A DNA stretch of 29,438 nt. Origin: a virus. Positions 21,850 to 28,181 of this stretch are shown piece after piece (position 1 is the first letter of the stretch; each line of letters begins with the position of its first letter). Location: positions 1-29,438 of the IMG/VR virus record IMGVR_UViG_3300042289_001338. The stretch is one strand, 5' to 3'. The translations under genes were made by a program, and so were the position numbers. The notes below the pieces were generated by a model. That model was not told the origin of the DNA. It ran no database searches and worked only from the letters and a program-made list of their open reading frames with translations.

Positions 21850-22299
21850 CTAGAAGTCTAAAAGCCTAGCAGTAGTGATTTTAAAGGTCACTTTTGGTCT
21901 GATAATCCCCTCAGAAGTTTTGGTATAGGGGGTTAGGCGCGGCTGATCTAGAAAATTCCAGTAGCGAGATGATTTAAGTCTCTCGATCACTGGTGTTAAG
22001 GATTTCTCTAGATTGTACTGTTTCAAGGTAATGCAATAGTTATTTATGCCTACGGTGTAACCCAATAGGTTTTCGTGATAGGGGTCGGGTTCTCTCTGAA
22101 TAATTGCCTCAATTCCACTATTGGGCTTTACTTTATAGTTAGGGGGTAATTCAGGAGGCTCTACCCAAATAGCATCAATTTCTTTTAAATTTTGCCCTGT
22201 AGGGCTTGTTATTTCGTATTTGCCTAAGTCAGTACCGATAAGTATCTTTAAATTGTTTCTAATACCTAATAAAATATCTCTTAATTCTGATTCACTCAT
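21850..22299 (-). CDS. Probable tail terminator protein (lambda U-like)
   Basis: A 149-residue protein between a gp10-like gene and the tail tube gene, where lambda-type phages encode the hexameric terminator that stops tube growth and joins head to tail. Its sequence (an N-terminal helix SELRDILLGIRNNLKILIG, a central WVEPPELPPN loop, and VIERLKSSRYWNFLDQPRL near the end) fits the alpha/beta size class but shows no diagnostic motif, so the role is from position. AAGGA lies about 9 nt before the ATG, and the start overlaps the upstream stop by 8 nt. Confidence 0.55.
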   Translation of the reverse strand: MSESELRDILLGIRNNLKILIGTDLGKYEITSPTGQNLKEIDAIWVEPPELPPNYKVKPNSGIEAIIQREPDPYHENLLGYTVGINNYCITLKQYNLEKSLTPVIERLKSSRYWNFLDQPRLTPYTKTSEGIIRPKVTFKITTARLLDF

Positions 22300-22690
22300 T
22301 TAATTTTTCCTTTAAGATTTCACTATAAGCCTCAATTGGATTATAGTCTTCTATAGCCGTGTCGATAAATGGGCGGGCGGGAACATCTGTCACCGTCCCA
22401 TCGTTACGCTCTATTTGATACCCTTCATGGACAAGAGCGGCATGATCAGCAGTGTAACCGATTACTTTATAAGTATCCGATACATCTTCAATAAATTGGC
22501 TATTTTTTAGCTCACCTGTATCTACAATGTCCCGAGGTGAGCCGACTACACTGCCATTTTTTCGTACGGTTTCCCGTGGCCAGTTCCATTTAGTATCTTC
22601 TATCTGAAAGTTAATCTCTTGGGCAAATTCGGACACCATTTCCCCAAAAGCTTCAGTAGCTAAGTCTTTTCCTAGATTCCAGTTAATCAT
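22292..22690 (-). CDS. HK97 gp10-like tail completion protein
   Basis: A 132-residue protein with the HK97-gp10 family hallmarks: DTGELKNSQF, then YTADHAALVHEGY, and close to the end VPARPFIDTAIEDY (family pattern: H-x-x-x-x-E-x-G… P-A-R-P-F-[IL]). These proteins act at the head-tail junction, completing the tail end. It is the first gene of the tail block. Oddly, its ATG directly follows the U-run of an intrinsic terminator, leaving no Shine-Dalgarno; an internal ATG (MVSEFAQEI, residue 18) has GGGGAA in front and may be used, or the gene is read from a leaderless or hairpin leader. Confidence 0.78.
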   Translation of the reverse strand: MINWNLGKDLATEAFGEMVSEFAQEINFQIEDTKWNWPRETVRKNGSVVGSPRDIVDTGELKNSQFIEDVSDTYKVIGYTADHAALVHEGYQIERNDGTVTDVPARPFIDTAIEDYNPIEAYSEILKEKLNE

Positions 22691-22724
22691 TAAAAAATAG
22701 CTGCAAGTTATCCTTGCAGCTATT
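22691..22724 (-). terminator. Intrinsic terminator abutting the tail operon
   Basis: AATAGCTGCAAG and CTTGCAGCTATT form a 12-bp stem with a 5-nt loop, followed by a U-run on the minus strand that ends one base before the gp10-like ATG. It would stop transcripts from the accessory region. A TATAAT lies at the stem's upstream edge (about 22722-22727), so transcription of the tail genes might start inside the hairpin. Confidence 0.75.
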
Positions 22725-22725
22725 A

Positions 22726-22822
22726 TATAGCGGTATGCAGTCGAATGAGGTATAGTGCAACAGGCTATGAGTCAGTCTAGGCAAGACTTTGTATGTATCT
22801 CACTTAAGCGAATACCGCTATA
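22726..22822. mobile_element. MITE-like element with 11-bp terminal inverted repeats
   Basis: TATAGCGGTAT (22726-22736) is matched by its exact reverse complement at 22812-22822; the 97 bp hold no coding frame. Ends beginning with TA are typical of IS630/Tc1-type elements with TA targets, and non-autonomous relatives are common in cyanobacteria. No transposase is nearby. A large stem-loop of regulatory function is the alternative. Confidence 0.5.
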
Positions 22823-22845
22823 GCATAATTACTCCCGTTGATTCA

Positions 22846-23076
22846 CTACTTTAGTTTAATAACTTGACCAGTCTCAACACATATAGCTTCAAAATGCAAT
22901 AACTTGTCTCGTCGATTGTAATACTCAAAAATTTTGGTAACATCATCTTCTGTATTTATATTGCAAGAATACTCTTGAAGTATTCCTTCTTTGTTGTATA
23001 TAATAGCCGCAGCGGTAAAAGTCTGGTGTTTAGGATTGCCATTTTTATCTTTTTCTGCAAAGTTTAAGTGAAACAT
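22846..23076 (-). CDS. Hypothetical 76-residue protein
   Basis: The protein starts MFHLNFAEKDKNGNPKHQTF and has alternating hydrophobic strands (TAAAIIYNKEGIL, HFEAICVETGQVIKL), likely a small alpha/beta fold. AAAGG lies about 6 nt before the ATG. No family recognised. It is the last gene before the MITE-like segment and terminator, and follows the FGE-like gene after a heptamer-repeat spacer. If a DGR operated here, an accessory (Avd) protein would be expected next to the target, but this protein lacks Avd's four-helix character, so I do not propose that. Confidence 0.65.
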   Translation of the reverse strand: MFHLNFAEKDKNGNPKHQTFTAAAIIYNKEGILQEYSCNINTEDDVTKIFEYYNRRDKLLHFEAICVETGQVIKLK

Positions 23077-23103
23077 AATTACCTTTGTTGATTTGTGGTT
23101 AAC

Positions 23104-23133
23104 AACTGATAATTGATAACTGATAACTGACTA
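23104..23133. repeat. GATAACT-type heptamer repeat, cluster 1
   Basis: Four imperfect tandem units of ACTGATA/GATAACT run up to the stop codon of the FGE-like gene. The same heptamers recur at 25231-25262 and 25499-25515. Short tandem heptamers of this kind are a familiar feature of cyanobacterial intergenic DNA. Confidence 0.8.
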
Positions 23134-23832
23134 ATTGTCGCAGACTACCCGAAAACCGAAAGAGTGGCTGCGGATGTCGCGGCGGTCGTAGTAGTAGCGA
23201 ATCGCGGAACGGCAGTCATCAGGATTGCATCCCCAGGAACCGCCCCGCAAATTATCATTCCCATTTTCTATCCAGGCACTGCCATCCGTCGGCGCACCAT
23301 CATAATTATCGTGCCAAGTATTGGCACACCACTCCCAAACATTACCACTCATATCATAAAGCCCCCAAGCATTGGGCTTTTTCTGTCCTACAGGATGAGT
23401 TTCATCCTGAGAATTTCCATAATACCAAGCGTAATCTTTTAAGTAATCATCAAAATAATCTCCGAAATAATAGTCAGTAGTTGTCCCCGCACGACAAGCA
23501 TATTCCCATTCCGCTTCTGTAGGAAGACGATAATTTTTCCCGGTTAGCTGACTCAATTTCTGACAAAAGGCTATAGCGTCGTCATAACTGACTTGTTCCA
23601 CTGGATTTTGAAGATTATTTTTAAAGTAAGAAGGATTAATTCCCATCACCGCTTCATATTGTGCTTGAGTCACTGGATATTTGCCAATTGCAAAACTGTT
23701 GACTTTAACTTGGTGTTGAGGCTTTTGATGATTTTGAACATCGGGATCACTATCAGGAGAGCCTATGAGAAATTCACTTGCTGGTAAGTTCACCATTTCT
23801 AATACGACTTGATTGGGTAGGTTTTCGGTCAT
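23131..23832 (-). CDS. FGE-sulfatase/C-type-lectin-fold protein, putative DGR target
   Basis: A 233-residue protein of the formylglycine-generating-enzyme family: VNLPASEFLIGSPDSDPD, IGKYPVTQAQYEAVMG, RLPTEAEWEYACRAG, LYDMSGNVWEWCANTW and the ending LRGGSWGCNPDDCRSAIR…FGFRVVCDN. The C-type-lectin fold is often used as a ligand-binding scaffold diversified by DGRs, and the last about 30 codons look like such a variable repeat: codons at exposed positions run TAC TAC TAC GAC, GAC ATC, AGC CAC, nearly all NNC as expected from mutated AAC, in an otherwise A/T-ending gene. Start at 23832 has AAGGAG 7 nt upstream and overlaps the zinc-ribbon gene by 59 nt. No reverse transcriptase or template repeat lies in this window. 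True sulfatase maturation is unlikely. Confidence 0.85.
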   Translation of the reverse strand: MTENLPNQVVLEMVNLPASEFLIGSPDSDPDVQNHQKPQHQVKVNSFAIGKYPVTQAQYEAVMGINPSYFKNNLQNPVEQVSYDDAIAFCQKLSQLTGKNYRLPTEAEWEYACRAGTTTDYYFGDYFDDYLKDYAWYYGNSQDETHPVGQKKPNAWGLYDMSGNVWEWCANTWHDNYDGAPTDGSAWIENGNDNLRGGSWGCNPDDCRSAIRYYYDRRDIRSHSFGFRVVCDN

Positions 23833-24046
23833 CGTGAACTCCTTTAGTGTTTTTTTGTTTTTTTTTCAACCGATAACGACGACATCTTTCGGCGTTAGTC
23901 ATTGAATCAGGGTGGGGAGGTTTTCCTGCCGGATTGCCAGTAAAATGATGATTGCAGTCTTTACAGCAATAACGCTGTTTTCCTGACACAGAGAACCCTT
24001 TTTTAGAGATTCTCTGTGATTGACATTTAGGACATTGCATTGTCAT
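23774..24046 (-). CDS. IS1-type zinc-ribbon protein
   Basis: A 90-residue protein with an N-terminal zinc ribbon in the style of IS1 InsA and other transposase N-termini: CPKCQSQRISKKGFSVSGKQ, RYCCKDCNHHF, with two C-x2-C knuckles. A basic helix follows (TNAERCRRYRLKKKQK), a motif seen in small phage and bacterial DNA-binding proteins. No DDE catalytic domain follows, so it is not a transposase itself; a DNA-binding regulator is the likely role. The ATG at 24046 overlaps the preceding gene by 20 nt; ATG 24040 is an alternative. Its C-terminal 19 codons overlap the start of the FGE-like gene, so that part may not be conserved. Confidence 0.68.
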   Translation of the reverse strand: MTMQCPKCQSQRISKKGFSVSGKQRYCCKDCNHHFTGNPAGKPPHPDSMTNAERCRRYRLKKKQKNTKGVHDDRKPTQSSRIRNGELTSK

Positions 24047-24290
24047 TTAATGATAGATGAGAATACTGTAACAGTAGATCAATCCATTGATCTTTGGTGT
24101 AACCTAACGTTTTCCCGTTAATGGTTGTTGTGGTGAGTCCTATTTTGCTTGCAAGTGCTACTAATTCGGTAGATTTTAGCCTTTTAAGATTTCTTTCTGT
24201 TTTAACAAATAGTTGCTCGTGTTCGTGAGAACTAATAATGACATTTTTGAATTTTTGAGCAAATTCCTTTAATGTGTTTAACCCGTTCAT
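24027..24290 (-). CDS. Hypothetical protein with SAP/Rho-N-like C-terminus
   Basis: An 87-residue protein. Residues about 35-75 read LKSTELVALASKIGL, a Thr-rich loop, then YTKDQWIDLLL: the helix-loop-helix spacing of SAP/Rho-N-like motifs that bind nucleic acid, similar in layout to the SAP-like segment of the tape measure. The N-terminal part is helical (LKEFAQKFKNVIISSHEHEQ). A strong AAGGAG precedes the ATG, and its own promoter with an operator-like dyad lies just upstream, so this gene heads the operon that also includes the zinc-ribbon and FGE-like genes. Confidence 0.65.
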   Translation of the reverse strand: MNGLNTLKEFAQKFKNVIISSHEHEQLFVKTERNLKRLKSTELVALASKIGLTTTTINGKTLGYTKDQWIDLLLQYSHLSLNDNAMS

Positions 24291-24319
24291 CTGTTTAACT
24301 CCTTTGTGTTTGTTTCTCT

Positions 24320-24357
24320 ATATCCCCATTGTAGGGGATATGTTTGTATGTTGTCAA
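24320..24357 (-). promoter_or_regulatory. Promoter with operator dyad around the -10
   Basis: TTGACA (24357-24352), 18-nt spacer and TACAAT (24333-24328) form a good sigma70-type promoter. The -10 is bracketed by perfect 8-bp arms ATATCCCC (24341-24334) and GGGGATAT (24327-24320), so a dimeric repressor here would block it. It drives the 87-aa, zinc-ribbon and FGE-like genes. Confidence 0.75.
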
Positions 24358-24376
24358 GGGGTTTGGAAAATATTTT

Positions 24377-25039
24377 TCAAATAACCCCGTAGTCTGACAA
24401 TGCAAATACTGACTCCATGTCTCCTTTTTTTGCTTTTGCTTTTGCTTTTGCTATTGCTTGACGATCTTCCTCGTTCTGTTTTCTTGTTTTGTCGTCCATT
24501 TTACGATAAGCTTTTTCAGCTTCTTTGAAACCTTTAAAAACCGAAACGCTACCCCATACTTCGGTCTGATAGCAATCTTGGAATAAACCAGATTGTAAAT
24601 CTTTTTTAATTTTAAAGATAATTCTCTCGAAAATGGTGTCAGTAACAGCACCCTCAAAACCGACTACATAAAAGGATTTTCCGTTAACAGATAAATGTGC
24701 TATACAAGCGGCGCGCCCAGTATTGACACAGCCTAACGATTCCGCTCCTACCACATAACTTAGGTGGCGAGATAACTTGTGTTGTAAAGACTGCTCTTTA
24801 CTGGTCGTCGCTTGTTTTTTGACAGTCTTAACTCGATTGACTGTGACATTGTATGTCTGTAGTTTTTCCATATATTTTTCTGACCAAGCCTTAGCCGCTT
24901 CATAGCTACGGCGGTAAGACACTTTATCATCAGGAAAATAGCAAAACCATTTATCTTTATTGACACCAATACCTTTTTTAATTTCAACTTTTTCTGCTAC
25001 TGCAACGTAGTGACCAGGTGCTTGTCTGTTAAATTTCAT
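24377..25039 (-). CDS. Hypothetical protein, early region
   Basis: About 220 residues from the ATG at 25039 (MKFNRQAPGHYVAVAEKVEI), chosen because GAGGT lies 6 nt upstream; the frame is open to an ATG at 25066 that falls within 10 nt of the -10 box. No family recognised. Parts: an N-terminal beta-rich region (CYFPDDKVSYRRSYEAAKAW), a central segment with LSYVVGAESLGCVNTGRAAC and SVNGKSFYVVGFEG, and a Lys/Ala-rich helix near the end (DRQAIAKAKAKAKKGD). Its separate promoter marks it as an independently controlled gene. Confidence 0.7.
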   Translation of the reverse strand: MKFNRQAPGHYVAVAEKVEIKKGIGVNKDKWFCYFPDDKVSYRRSYEAAKAWSEKYMEKLQTYNVTVNRVKTVKKQATTSKEQSLQHKLSRHLSYVVGAESLGCVNTGRAACIAHLSVNGKSFYVVGFEGAVTDTIFERIIFKIKKDLQSGLFQDCYQTEVWGSVSVFKGFKEAEKAYRKMDDKTRKQNEEDRQAIAKAKAKAKKGDMESVFALSDYGVI

Positions 25040-25072
25040 CGTAACCTCTTTTGTGTTTGTTGGCATATAACC

Positions 25073-25101
25073 AATATAACAGGTATATGTTTGTATGTCA
25101 A
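25073..25101 (-). promoter_or_regulatory. Promoter for the 220-aa gene
   Basis: TTGACA (25101-25096), 17-nt spacer, TATATT (25078-25073). The spacer shares ACAAACATAT with the promoter at 24320-24357. An imperfect dyad (ATATACC … GGTTATAT) surrounds the -10, suggesting the two promoters answer to related regulators. Confidence 0.7.
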
Positions 25102-25230
25102 GTAGTTTGTCAAACTTTTTTATTATCTTTTTGTAGTTTGTAGATTTACCTATGGTTACACTGATCGCAGAACTGCCAAAAATCTCGGAAAATTAAGCCA
25201 ATAAAGTAATCACACACTTTTTGACGGATG

Positions 25231-25262
25231 ACAACTGATAACCGATAACTGATAACTGATTA
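25231..25262. repeat. GATAACT-type heptamer repeat, cluster 2
   Basis: ACTGATA/ACCGATA units run directly into the stop codon of the 47-aa gene, as in clusters 1 and 3. Confidence 0.8.
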
Positions 25263-25403
25263 CAGCATCGGATATTTGTCTAGTACTGTTTGTACTTTCT
25301 GATCTAAAGATTGAGTTATTTGCTCAATCTCTTCGCGGAAAATTTGAGCCTTTTTAATTTTAGGAATTTGTGTTGTTTTGATTAGTTGTTTATCGTTAGA
25401 CAT
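25260..25403 (-). CDS. Hypothetical 47-residue protein
   Basis: A short ORF, MSNDKQLIKTTQIPKIKKAQ … LDKYPML, with a basic N-terminal half and one amphipathic helix (FREEIEQITQSLDQKVQTVL). GAGGT lies 8 nt before the ATG, and one of the four shared promoter/operator cassettes (25419-25500) ends 16 nt upstream of it, which makes this a real gene despite its size. No family recognised; such early phage peptides often bind a host protein, but nothing here shows a partner. Confidence 0.65.
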   Translation of the reverse strand: MSNDKQLIKTTQIPKIKKAQIFREEIEQITQSLDQKVQTVLDKYPML

Positions 25404-25418
25404 GACTTAGTACCTCGT

Positions 25419-25500
25419 GTGTTTTGGTTACTTTTTATTGTGGATCATTCTCCCAGAAATGTCAACTATCTGGGAGAATCTTTTTTGAACAAGTGTACTA
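25419..25500 (-). promoter_or_regulatory. Shared promoter/operator cassette A
   Basis: TTGACA (25465-25460), 17-nt spacer, CACAAT (25442-25437). The 9-bp inverted repeat ATTCTCCCA/TGGGAGAAT (arms at 25479-25471 and 25455-25447) brackets the -35 with 15 nt between arms. Flanks GTACA at the upstream end and AAAACAC at the downstream end are also conserved. Confidence 0.88.
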
Positions 25501-25515
25501 CTGATAACTGATAAC
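25499..25515. repeat. GATAACT-type heptamer repeat, cluster 3
   Basis: Two and a half tandem CTGATAA units just beyond the stop of the 237-aa gene and next to cassette A. Confidence 0.7.
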
Positions 25516-25521
25516 TAGAAG

Positions 25522-26235
25522 CTAACTAATCTCTAAGTCGTTAGCGTCAGCAAAGTCATAGATGTCCATGTACCAGTCTGACCATTCATCAGGGTCAGAC
25601 AAATTGACTTTATCGACTGCCCACCGTCTCGAAAAATATAGTCCTGCTTTCCACTTGTCAGGATATGGATGCTTTGCTTTTTCGGTATCGTTGGGAGTAA
25701 GAATAAACTGGAGAATGTCTTTTCCCCATTTACCTTTTTTGATATTGTAAAAGCAAGACAATGCGTCAATTAAGTCGTCGCACTCTTGTTGGTAGTCAGC
25801 AAAGTTTTCTGGCAGTTTAAACTTAGGCTTTTTAGCCATCGGTTTTTTATCTAGCTTAGGTTCTGGTTTGGTTTCTGGTTGATTGGTTTTTAGTTGCTTA
25901 TTTTCCTGTTCCAGTTGATAAATACGAATTTGTAACTGGGTAACAGATTCGTTTAGAACTGTTATTTGATTTGTTTCTCTTTGCAGTAGAGAAACTGTGC
26001 ATTCAAGATCATGTATTTGTTGCTTTAAGTTTTCCTTTTCAATCCATGCTTTATTGAACTCTTGGTATTCTAAGTCAGGTTCACCTAACAACCAATCAAC
26101 GAGCGCAACCTGTCTTTTTTCAGAAAAAGATAACTCGCTATCAGTCTTTAGTTGGTTGTCAATTTCTTGATCCTCTTGTGGGATGTATTCGCAATTTCGG
26201 AGGTAGTCTTCATCAAACGATTTATTGTTAGCCAT
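25522..26235 (-). CDS. Hypothetical coiled-coil protein
   Basis: A 237-residue acidic protein with three parts: an N-terminal region (MANNKSFDEDYLRNCEYIPQ … QVALVDWLLGEPD), a central coiled coil (about residues 65-118, with heptads such as LKQQIHDLECTVSLLQRE and LQIRIYQLEQENKQL), a Pro/Lys-rich linker (PEPKLDKKPMAKKPKFKLP), and a compact Trp/Tyr-rich C-terminal domain (about 145-237). The layout suggests an oligomerising protein with a C-terminal binding domain; I recognise no family. It is driven by cassette B, and its upstream neighbour ends inside that cassette. Confidence 0.72.
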   Translation of the reverse strand: MANNKSFDEDYLRNCEYIPQEDQEIDNQLKTDSELSFSEKRQVALVDWLLGEPDLEYQEFNKAWIEKENLKQQIHDLECTVSLLQRETNQITVLNESVTQLQIRIYQLEQENKQLKTNQPETKPEPKLDKKPMAKKPKFKLPENFADYQQECDDLIDALSCFYNIKKGKWGKDILQFILTPNDTEKAKHPYPDKWKAGLYFSRRWAVDKVNLSDPDEWSDWYMDIYDFADANDLEIS

Positions 26236-26250
26236 GATTTATTACTTCGT

Positions 26251-26332
26251 GTGTTTTGGTTACTTCCTATTGTGGATCATTCTCCCAATAAAGTCAAGTA
26301 TGTGGGAGAATTATTTCTGAGCATTTGTACTA
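26251..26332 (-). promoter_or_regulatory. Shared promoter/operator cassette B
   Basis: TTGACT (26297-26292), 17-nt spacer, CACAAT (26274-26269). Inverted arms at 26311-26303 and 26287-26279 as in cassettes A, C and D. Its upstream part overlaps the last codons of the 116-aa gene. Confidence 0.88.
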
Positions 26333-26661
26333 CGTCTTTGTTTGTAGCGTTGGTGTTGATCCTGTTTCCGCTTAGGATCAAGTTCTCGATGTTCTAAACA
26401 ATACCCAGATTTGTTTCGGGTATTAAGTGCCGTAAATTTACCTAAAACTAAGCAGGCAGCACAATATTTAGTTTCAGGGATAATTATCTCTACAGAGAAA
26501 TTAATCCCTTTTATTTCAGGCTGTTTATCACAGATTAAAGCTACTCTTGTTAGGGCTATGCCCGACAAAGAGTAATCTTGTAACTCAACAAGAGTATACT
26601 TTTGGAGAGAAGATTTTAAAACCTCAAAATCTTCCAATTCAAGAGACAAGATTAAGATCAT
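26311..26661 (-). CDS. Hypothetical protein with CxxC…CxxH knuckle
   Basis: A 116-residue protein. The N-terminal half (MILILSLELEDFEVLKSSLQ …) is beta-rich. Residues about 67-92 contain YCAACLVLGKF and SGYCLEHREL, a C-x2-C … C-x2-H set able to bind zinc, followed by a basic tail (DPKRKQDQHQRYKQRR). That resembles small zinc-knuckle nucleic-acid-binding proteins and some HNH-like fragments, but no catalytic HNH residues are evident. There is no clear Shine-Dalgarno before the ATG; it may be translated from the transcript of the 128-aa gene, past a hairpin at 26687-26708. Confidence 0.62.
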   Translation of the reverse strand: MILILSLELEDFEVLKSSLQKYTLVELQDYSLSGIALTRVALICDKQPEIKGINFSVEIIIPETKYCAACLVLGKFTALNTRNKSGYCLEHRELDPKRKQDQHQRYKQRRSTNAQK

Positions 26662-26686
26662 AGTGGTTTTTGTTAGTGTTAATATG

Positions 26687-26708
26687 AAACGGGGAATTAT
26701 CCCCGTTT
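26687..26708. terminator. Intergenic hairpin, possible terminator
   Basis: AAACGGGG and CCCCGTTT form a perfect 8-bp stem around AATTAT just after the 128-aa gene. The minus-strand tail is CATATT, so termination there would be weak; on the plus strand one further T follows. It may instead protect an mRNA end. Confidence 0.5.
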
Positions 26709-26723
26709 TGACTTAGTTGCTTA

Positions 26724-27110
26724 TTACCAAATGCTATAAAAGTGATAACCGCCTTTTATAGCCTCTACGCCGCTGAAATGGGCGTTATTGTGTTTGTAAG
26801 CGGCGTATATCTCTTTTTCCGTCGGCAACTCTAGGGACAAATCAACTAAAGCCGTCACGCTGTAGAGTGTGTCATGACATCCGCGAGCTAAACCCCCCGC
26901 AGGAATCTTAACTAGCTCTGAGACATAGATAGTGGTGTAATTTAGAACGTCAGTCATATTATGACCGTGTTTTGTCTGAATAGCTTTTGCTATAAAACTA
27001 GCAATTGTGTGACTTCCCCAGTACCATCCGTGAGGCCCGGTGTAACCATCTTCGTAAATACGAAGTTTGTTGGCTTTAAACTTTTTAAATCCAGTTTGTT
27101 CTGTATTCAT
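26724..27110 (-). CDS. Hypothetical 128-residue protein
   Basis: The sequence opens MNTEQTGFKKFKANKLRIYE and then DGYTGPHGWYWGSHTIASFI. It has a conserved-looking Gly/His/Trp-rich core (GPHGWYWG, TKHGHNMTDV, AGGLARGCHDTLYS) and a C-terminal FSGVEAIKGGYHFYSIW. The pattern of Gly, His and one Cys suggests a compact enzyme or ligand-binding fold, but I cannot name it. AGGA lies about 9 nt before the ATG. A dyad CCTAAG…CTTAGG occurs in the leader at about 27122-27167. Confidence 0.65.
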   Translation of the reverse strand: MNTEQTGFKKFKANKLRIYEDGYTGPHGWYWGSHTIASFIAKAIQTKHGHNMTDVLNYTTIYVSELVKIPAGGLARGCHDTLYSVTALVDLSLELPTEKEIYAAYKHNNAHFSGVEAIKGGYHFYSIW

Positions 27111-27121
27111 GATTTATTTTC

Positions 27122-27167
27122 CTAAGTGAGGTACTTAAATTAAGCAGTTTACTGACTTGCTTAGGTC
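27122..27167 (-). promoter_or_regulatory. Leader dyad upstream of the 128-aa gene
   Basis: CCTAAG and CTTAGG arms lie about 33 nt apart, with TTAAGTACC and ACTTGC/GCTTAA half-matches between. They could fold as a leader stem-loop. No canonical -35/-10 pair is visible, and no riboswitch family is recognised. Confidence 0.35.
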
Positions 27168-27185
27168 ACTAAATTTTAAAACCAT

Positions 27186-27335
27186 CTAAGGAAAGATAAA
27201 TTTTACTGGCATAGATGCAACCTTATCCTTAAATGCTTCTAGGGTAATAATTGCATTGTATTCTTTACGGGAAAGCTTATCCTGTAAATACTTATGGTAT
27301 TGAGATTTTAAGTCAACTATTTTGACTGCCCCCAA
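27186..27335 (-). pseudogene. Possible remnant or -1-frame extension
   Basis: Just past and overlapping the end of the 253-aa gene, the -1 frame is open for about 50 codons (…KIVDLKSQYHKYLQDKL, SRKEYNAIITLEAFKDKV, ending VKFIFP) and reads like real protein. The only in-frame start is a TTG at 27335 without a Shine-Dalgarno. It may be the old C-terminus of the 253-aa gene lost by a one-base shift near CAAAATAG, or a separate small gene. Confidence 0.3.
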
Positions 27336-28078
27336 TCACATTTCGAGAAAAATTCTAATTCTTTTTCTAATTCTTTACTAGGATAAGACTTAAACTCTTC
27401 ACAGAATGCAAGAAAATGATTATAAAGTAAATTCTCGGAAACGAAAGGATTATCATCGGTTTGGGAAACATATAACCGCATAGTGTAATCTCGATTTTCC
27501 TTGCCATTACCAAAATAAATTGTAAAATCTACTTTGTCATATAGCCCGTTACTTGGCAAGTTTTTAGGGTCATTTTTGTACCAAGATTGTATATGTTTGA
27601 TGAATTGATCAGCGGAATTAAAAACAGAACTATTAAAAACAATTGATTCTATTTTGTATTCGCTTGGTTCATCGACTTGTTCTATTTCTGCTATTTTTTC
27701 TTCATAGTATCCGTCAGAAAGTACACTAAAAAACTCGTTGTTAGCCACTTTATAGAGGTCAGCGTAAATATAGGGATCGTATTTTTCGTTCTCGATATTT
27801 AGCATTACTTTAATTTCATCAAACATTGCGTCTAAGTCGTTATTACTTACGCTAACAATAGTATCTCCTGTATATCCACCATCAAGAGAATCTGAAACGT
27901 AGCTATGATATTTATTAGTAACCAATTTAATTTCTGACATTGTATAAGAAGAACCTATTAACCCTTTGACATCTACAGAAATCTTATCAATAACACCTTT
28001 ATTAGTTTTTACAGAAAACTTTAACTCTGGGAATGCTTGGGTTAGTTCTTTCTTTAGTTGCTGTGCTTTGGTAGCCAT
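27317..28078 (-). CDS. LPD29-like polyvalent-domain protein
   Basis: A 253-residue protein. Residues about 5-85 resemble LPD29, a domain known from phage and mobile-element polyvalent proteins: QQLKKELTQAFPELKFSVKT, then ISVDVKGLIG, MSEIKLVTNKYHSYVSDSLD and the GGYTGDT stretch (family form: LK..FP..KFSV…DG…D). The remainder (about 110-253) is unassigned, with VDFTIYFGNG and MRLYVSQTD strands. Polyvalent proteins are thought to be injected or expressed early to counter host defences, but a standalone LPD29 has no proven activity. Cassette C drives it, with AAGGA about 8 nt before the ATG. Confidence 0.7.
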   Translation of the reverse strand: MATKAQQLKKELTQAFPELKFSVKTNKGVIDKISVDVKGLIGSSYTMSEIKLVTNKYHSYVSDSLDGGYTGDTIVSVSNNDLDAMFDEIKVMLNIENEKYDPYIYADLYKVANNEFFSVLSDGYYEEKIAEIEQVDEPSEYKIESIVFNSSVFNSADQFIKHIQSWYKNDPKNLPSNGLYDKVDFTIYFGNGKENRDYTMRLYVSQTDDNPFVSENLLYNHFLAFCEEFKSYPSKELEKELEFFSKCDWGQSK

Positions 28079-28093
28079 TGTTTTAATCCTTGT

Positions 28094-28175
28094 GTGTTTT
28101 GTTTATATTTTATTGTAGATCATTCTCCCATAAATGTCAATAGATTGGGAGAATTATTTCTGAGCGGATGTACTA
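28094..28175 (-). promoter_or_regulatory. Shared promoter/operator cassette C
   Basis: TTGACA (28140-28135), 17-nt spacer, TACAAT (28117-28112): closest of the four to consensus. Inverted arms at 28154-28146 and 28130-28122, 15 nt apart. Confidence 0.9.
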
Positions 28176-28181
28176 ATAAAA

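Noticed and set aside
22846-23076. DGR accessory protein (Avd) next to the FGE-like gene
   Set aside because: The sequence is strand-rich and not a four-helix protein, and no reverse transcriptase or template repeat was found in the window.
23774-24046. IS1-type insertion sequence
   Set aside because: Only the InsA-like zinc ribbon is present; there is no catalytic DDE frame and no terminal inverted repeats around it.
24451-24987. Minus-strand open frames inside the 220-aa gene (24451-24657 and 24760-24987)
   Set aside because: They overlap a better-supported gene in another frame and have no Shine-Dalgarno.
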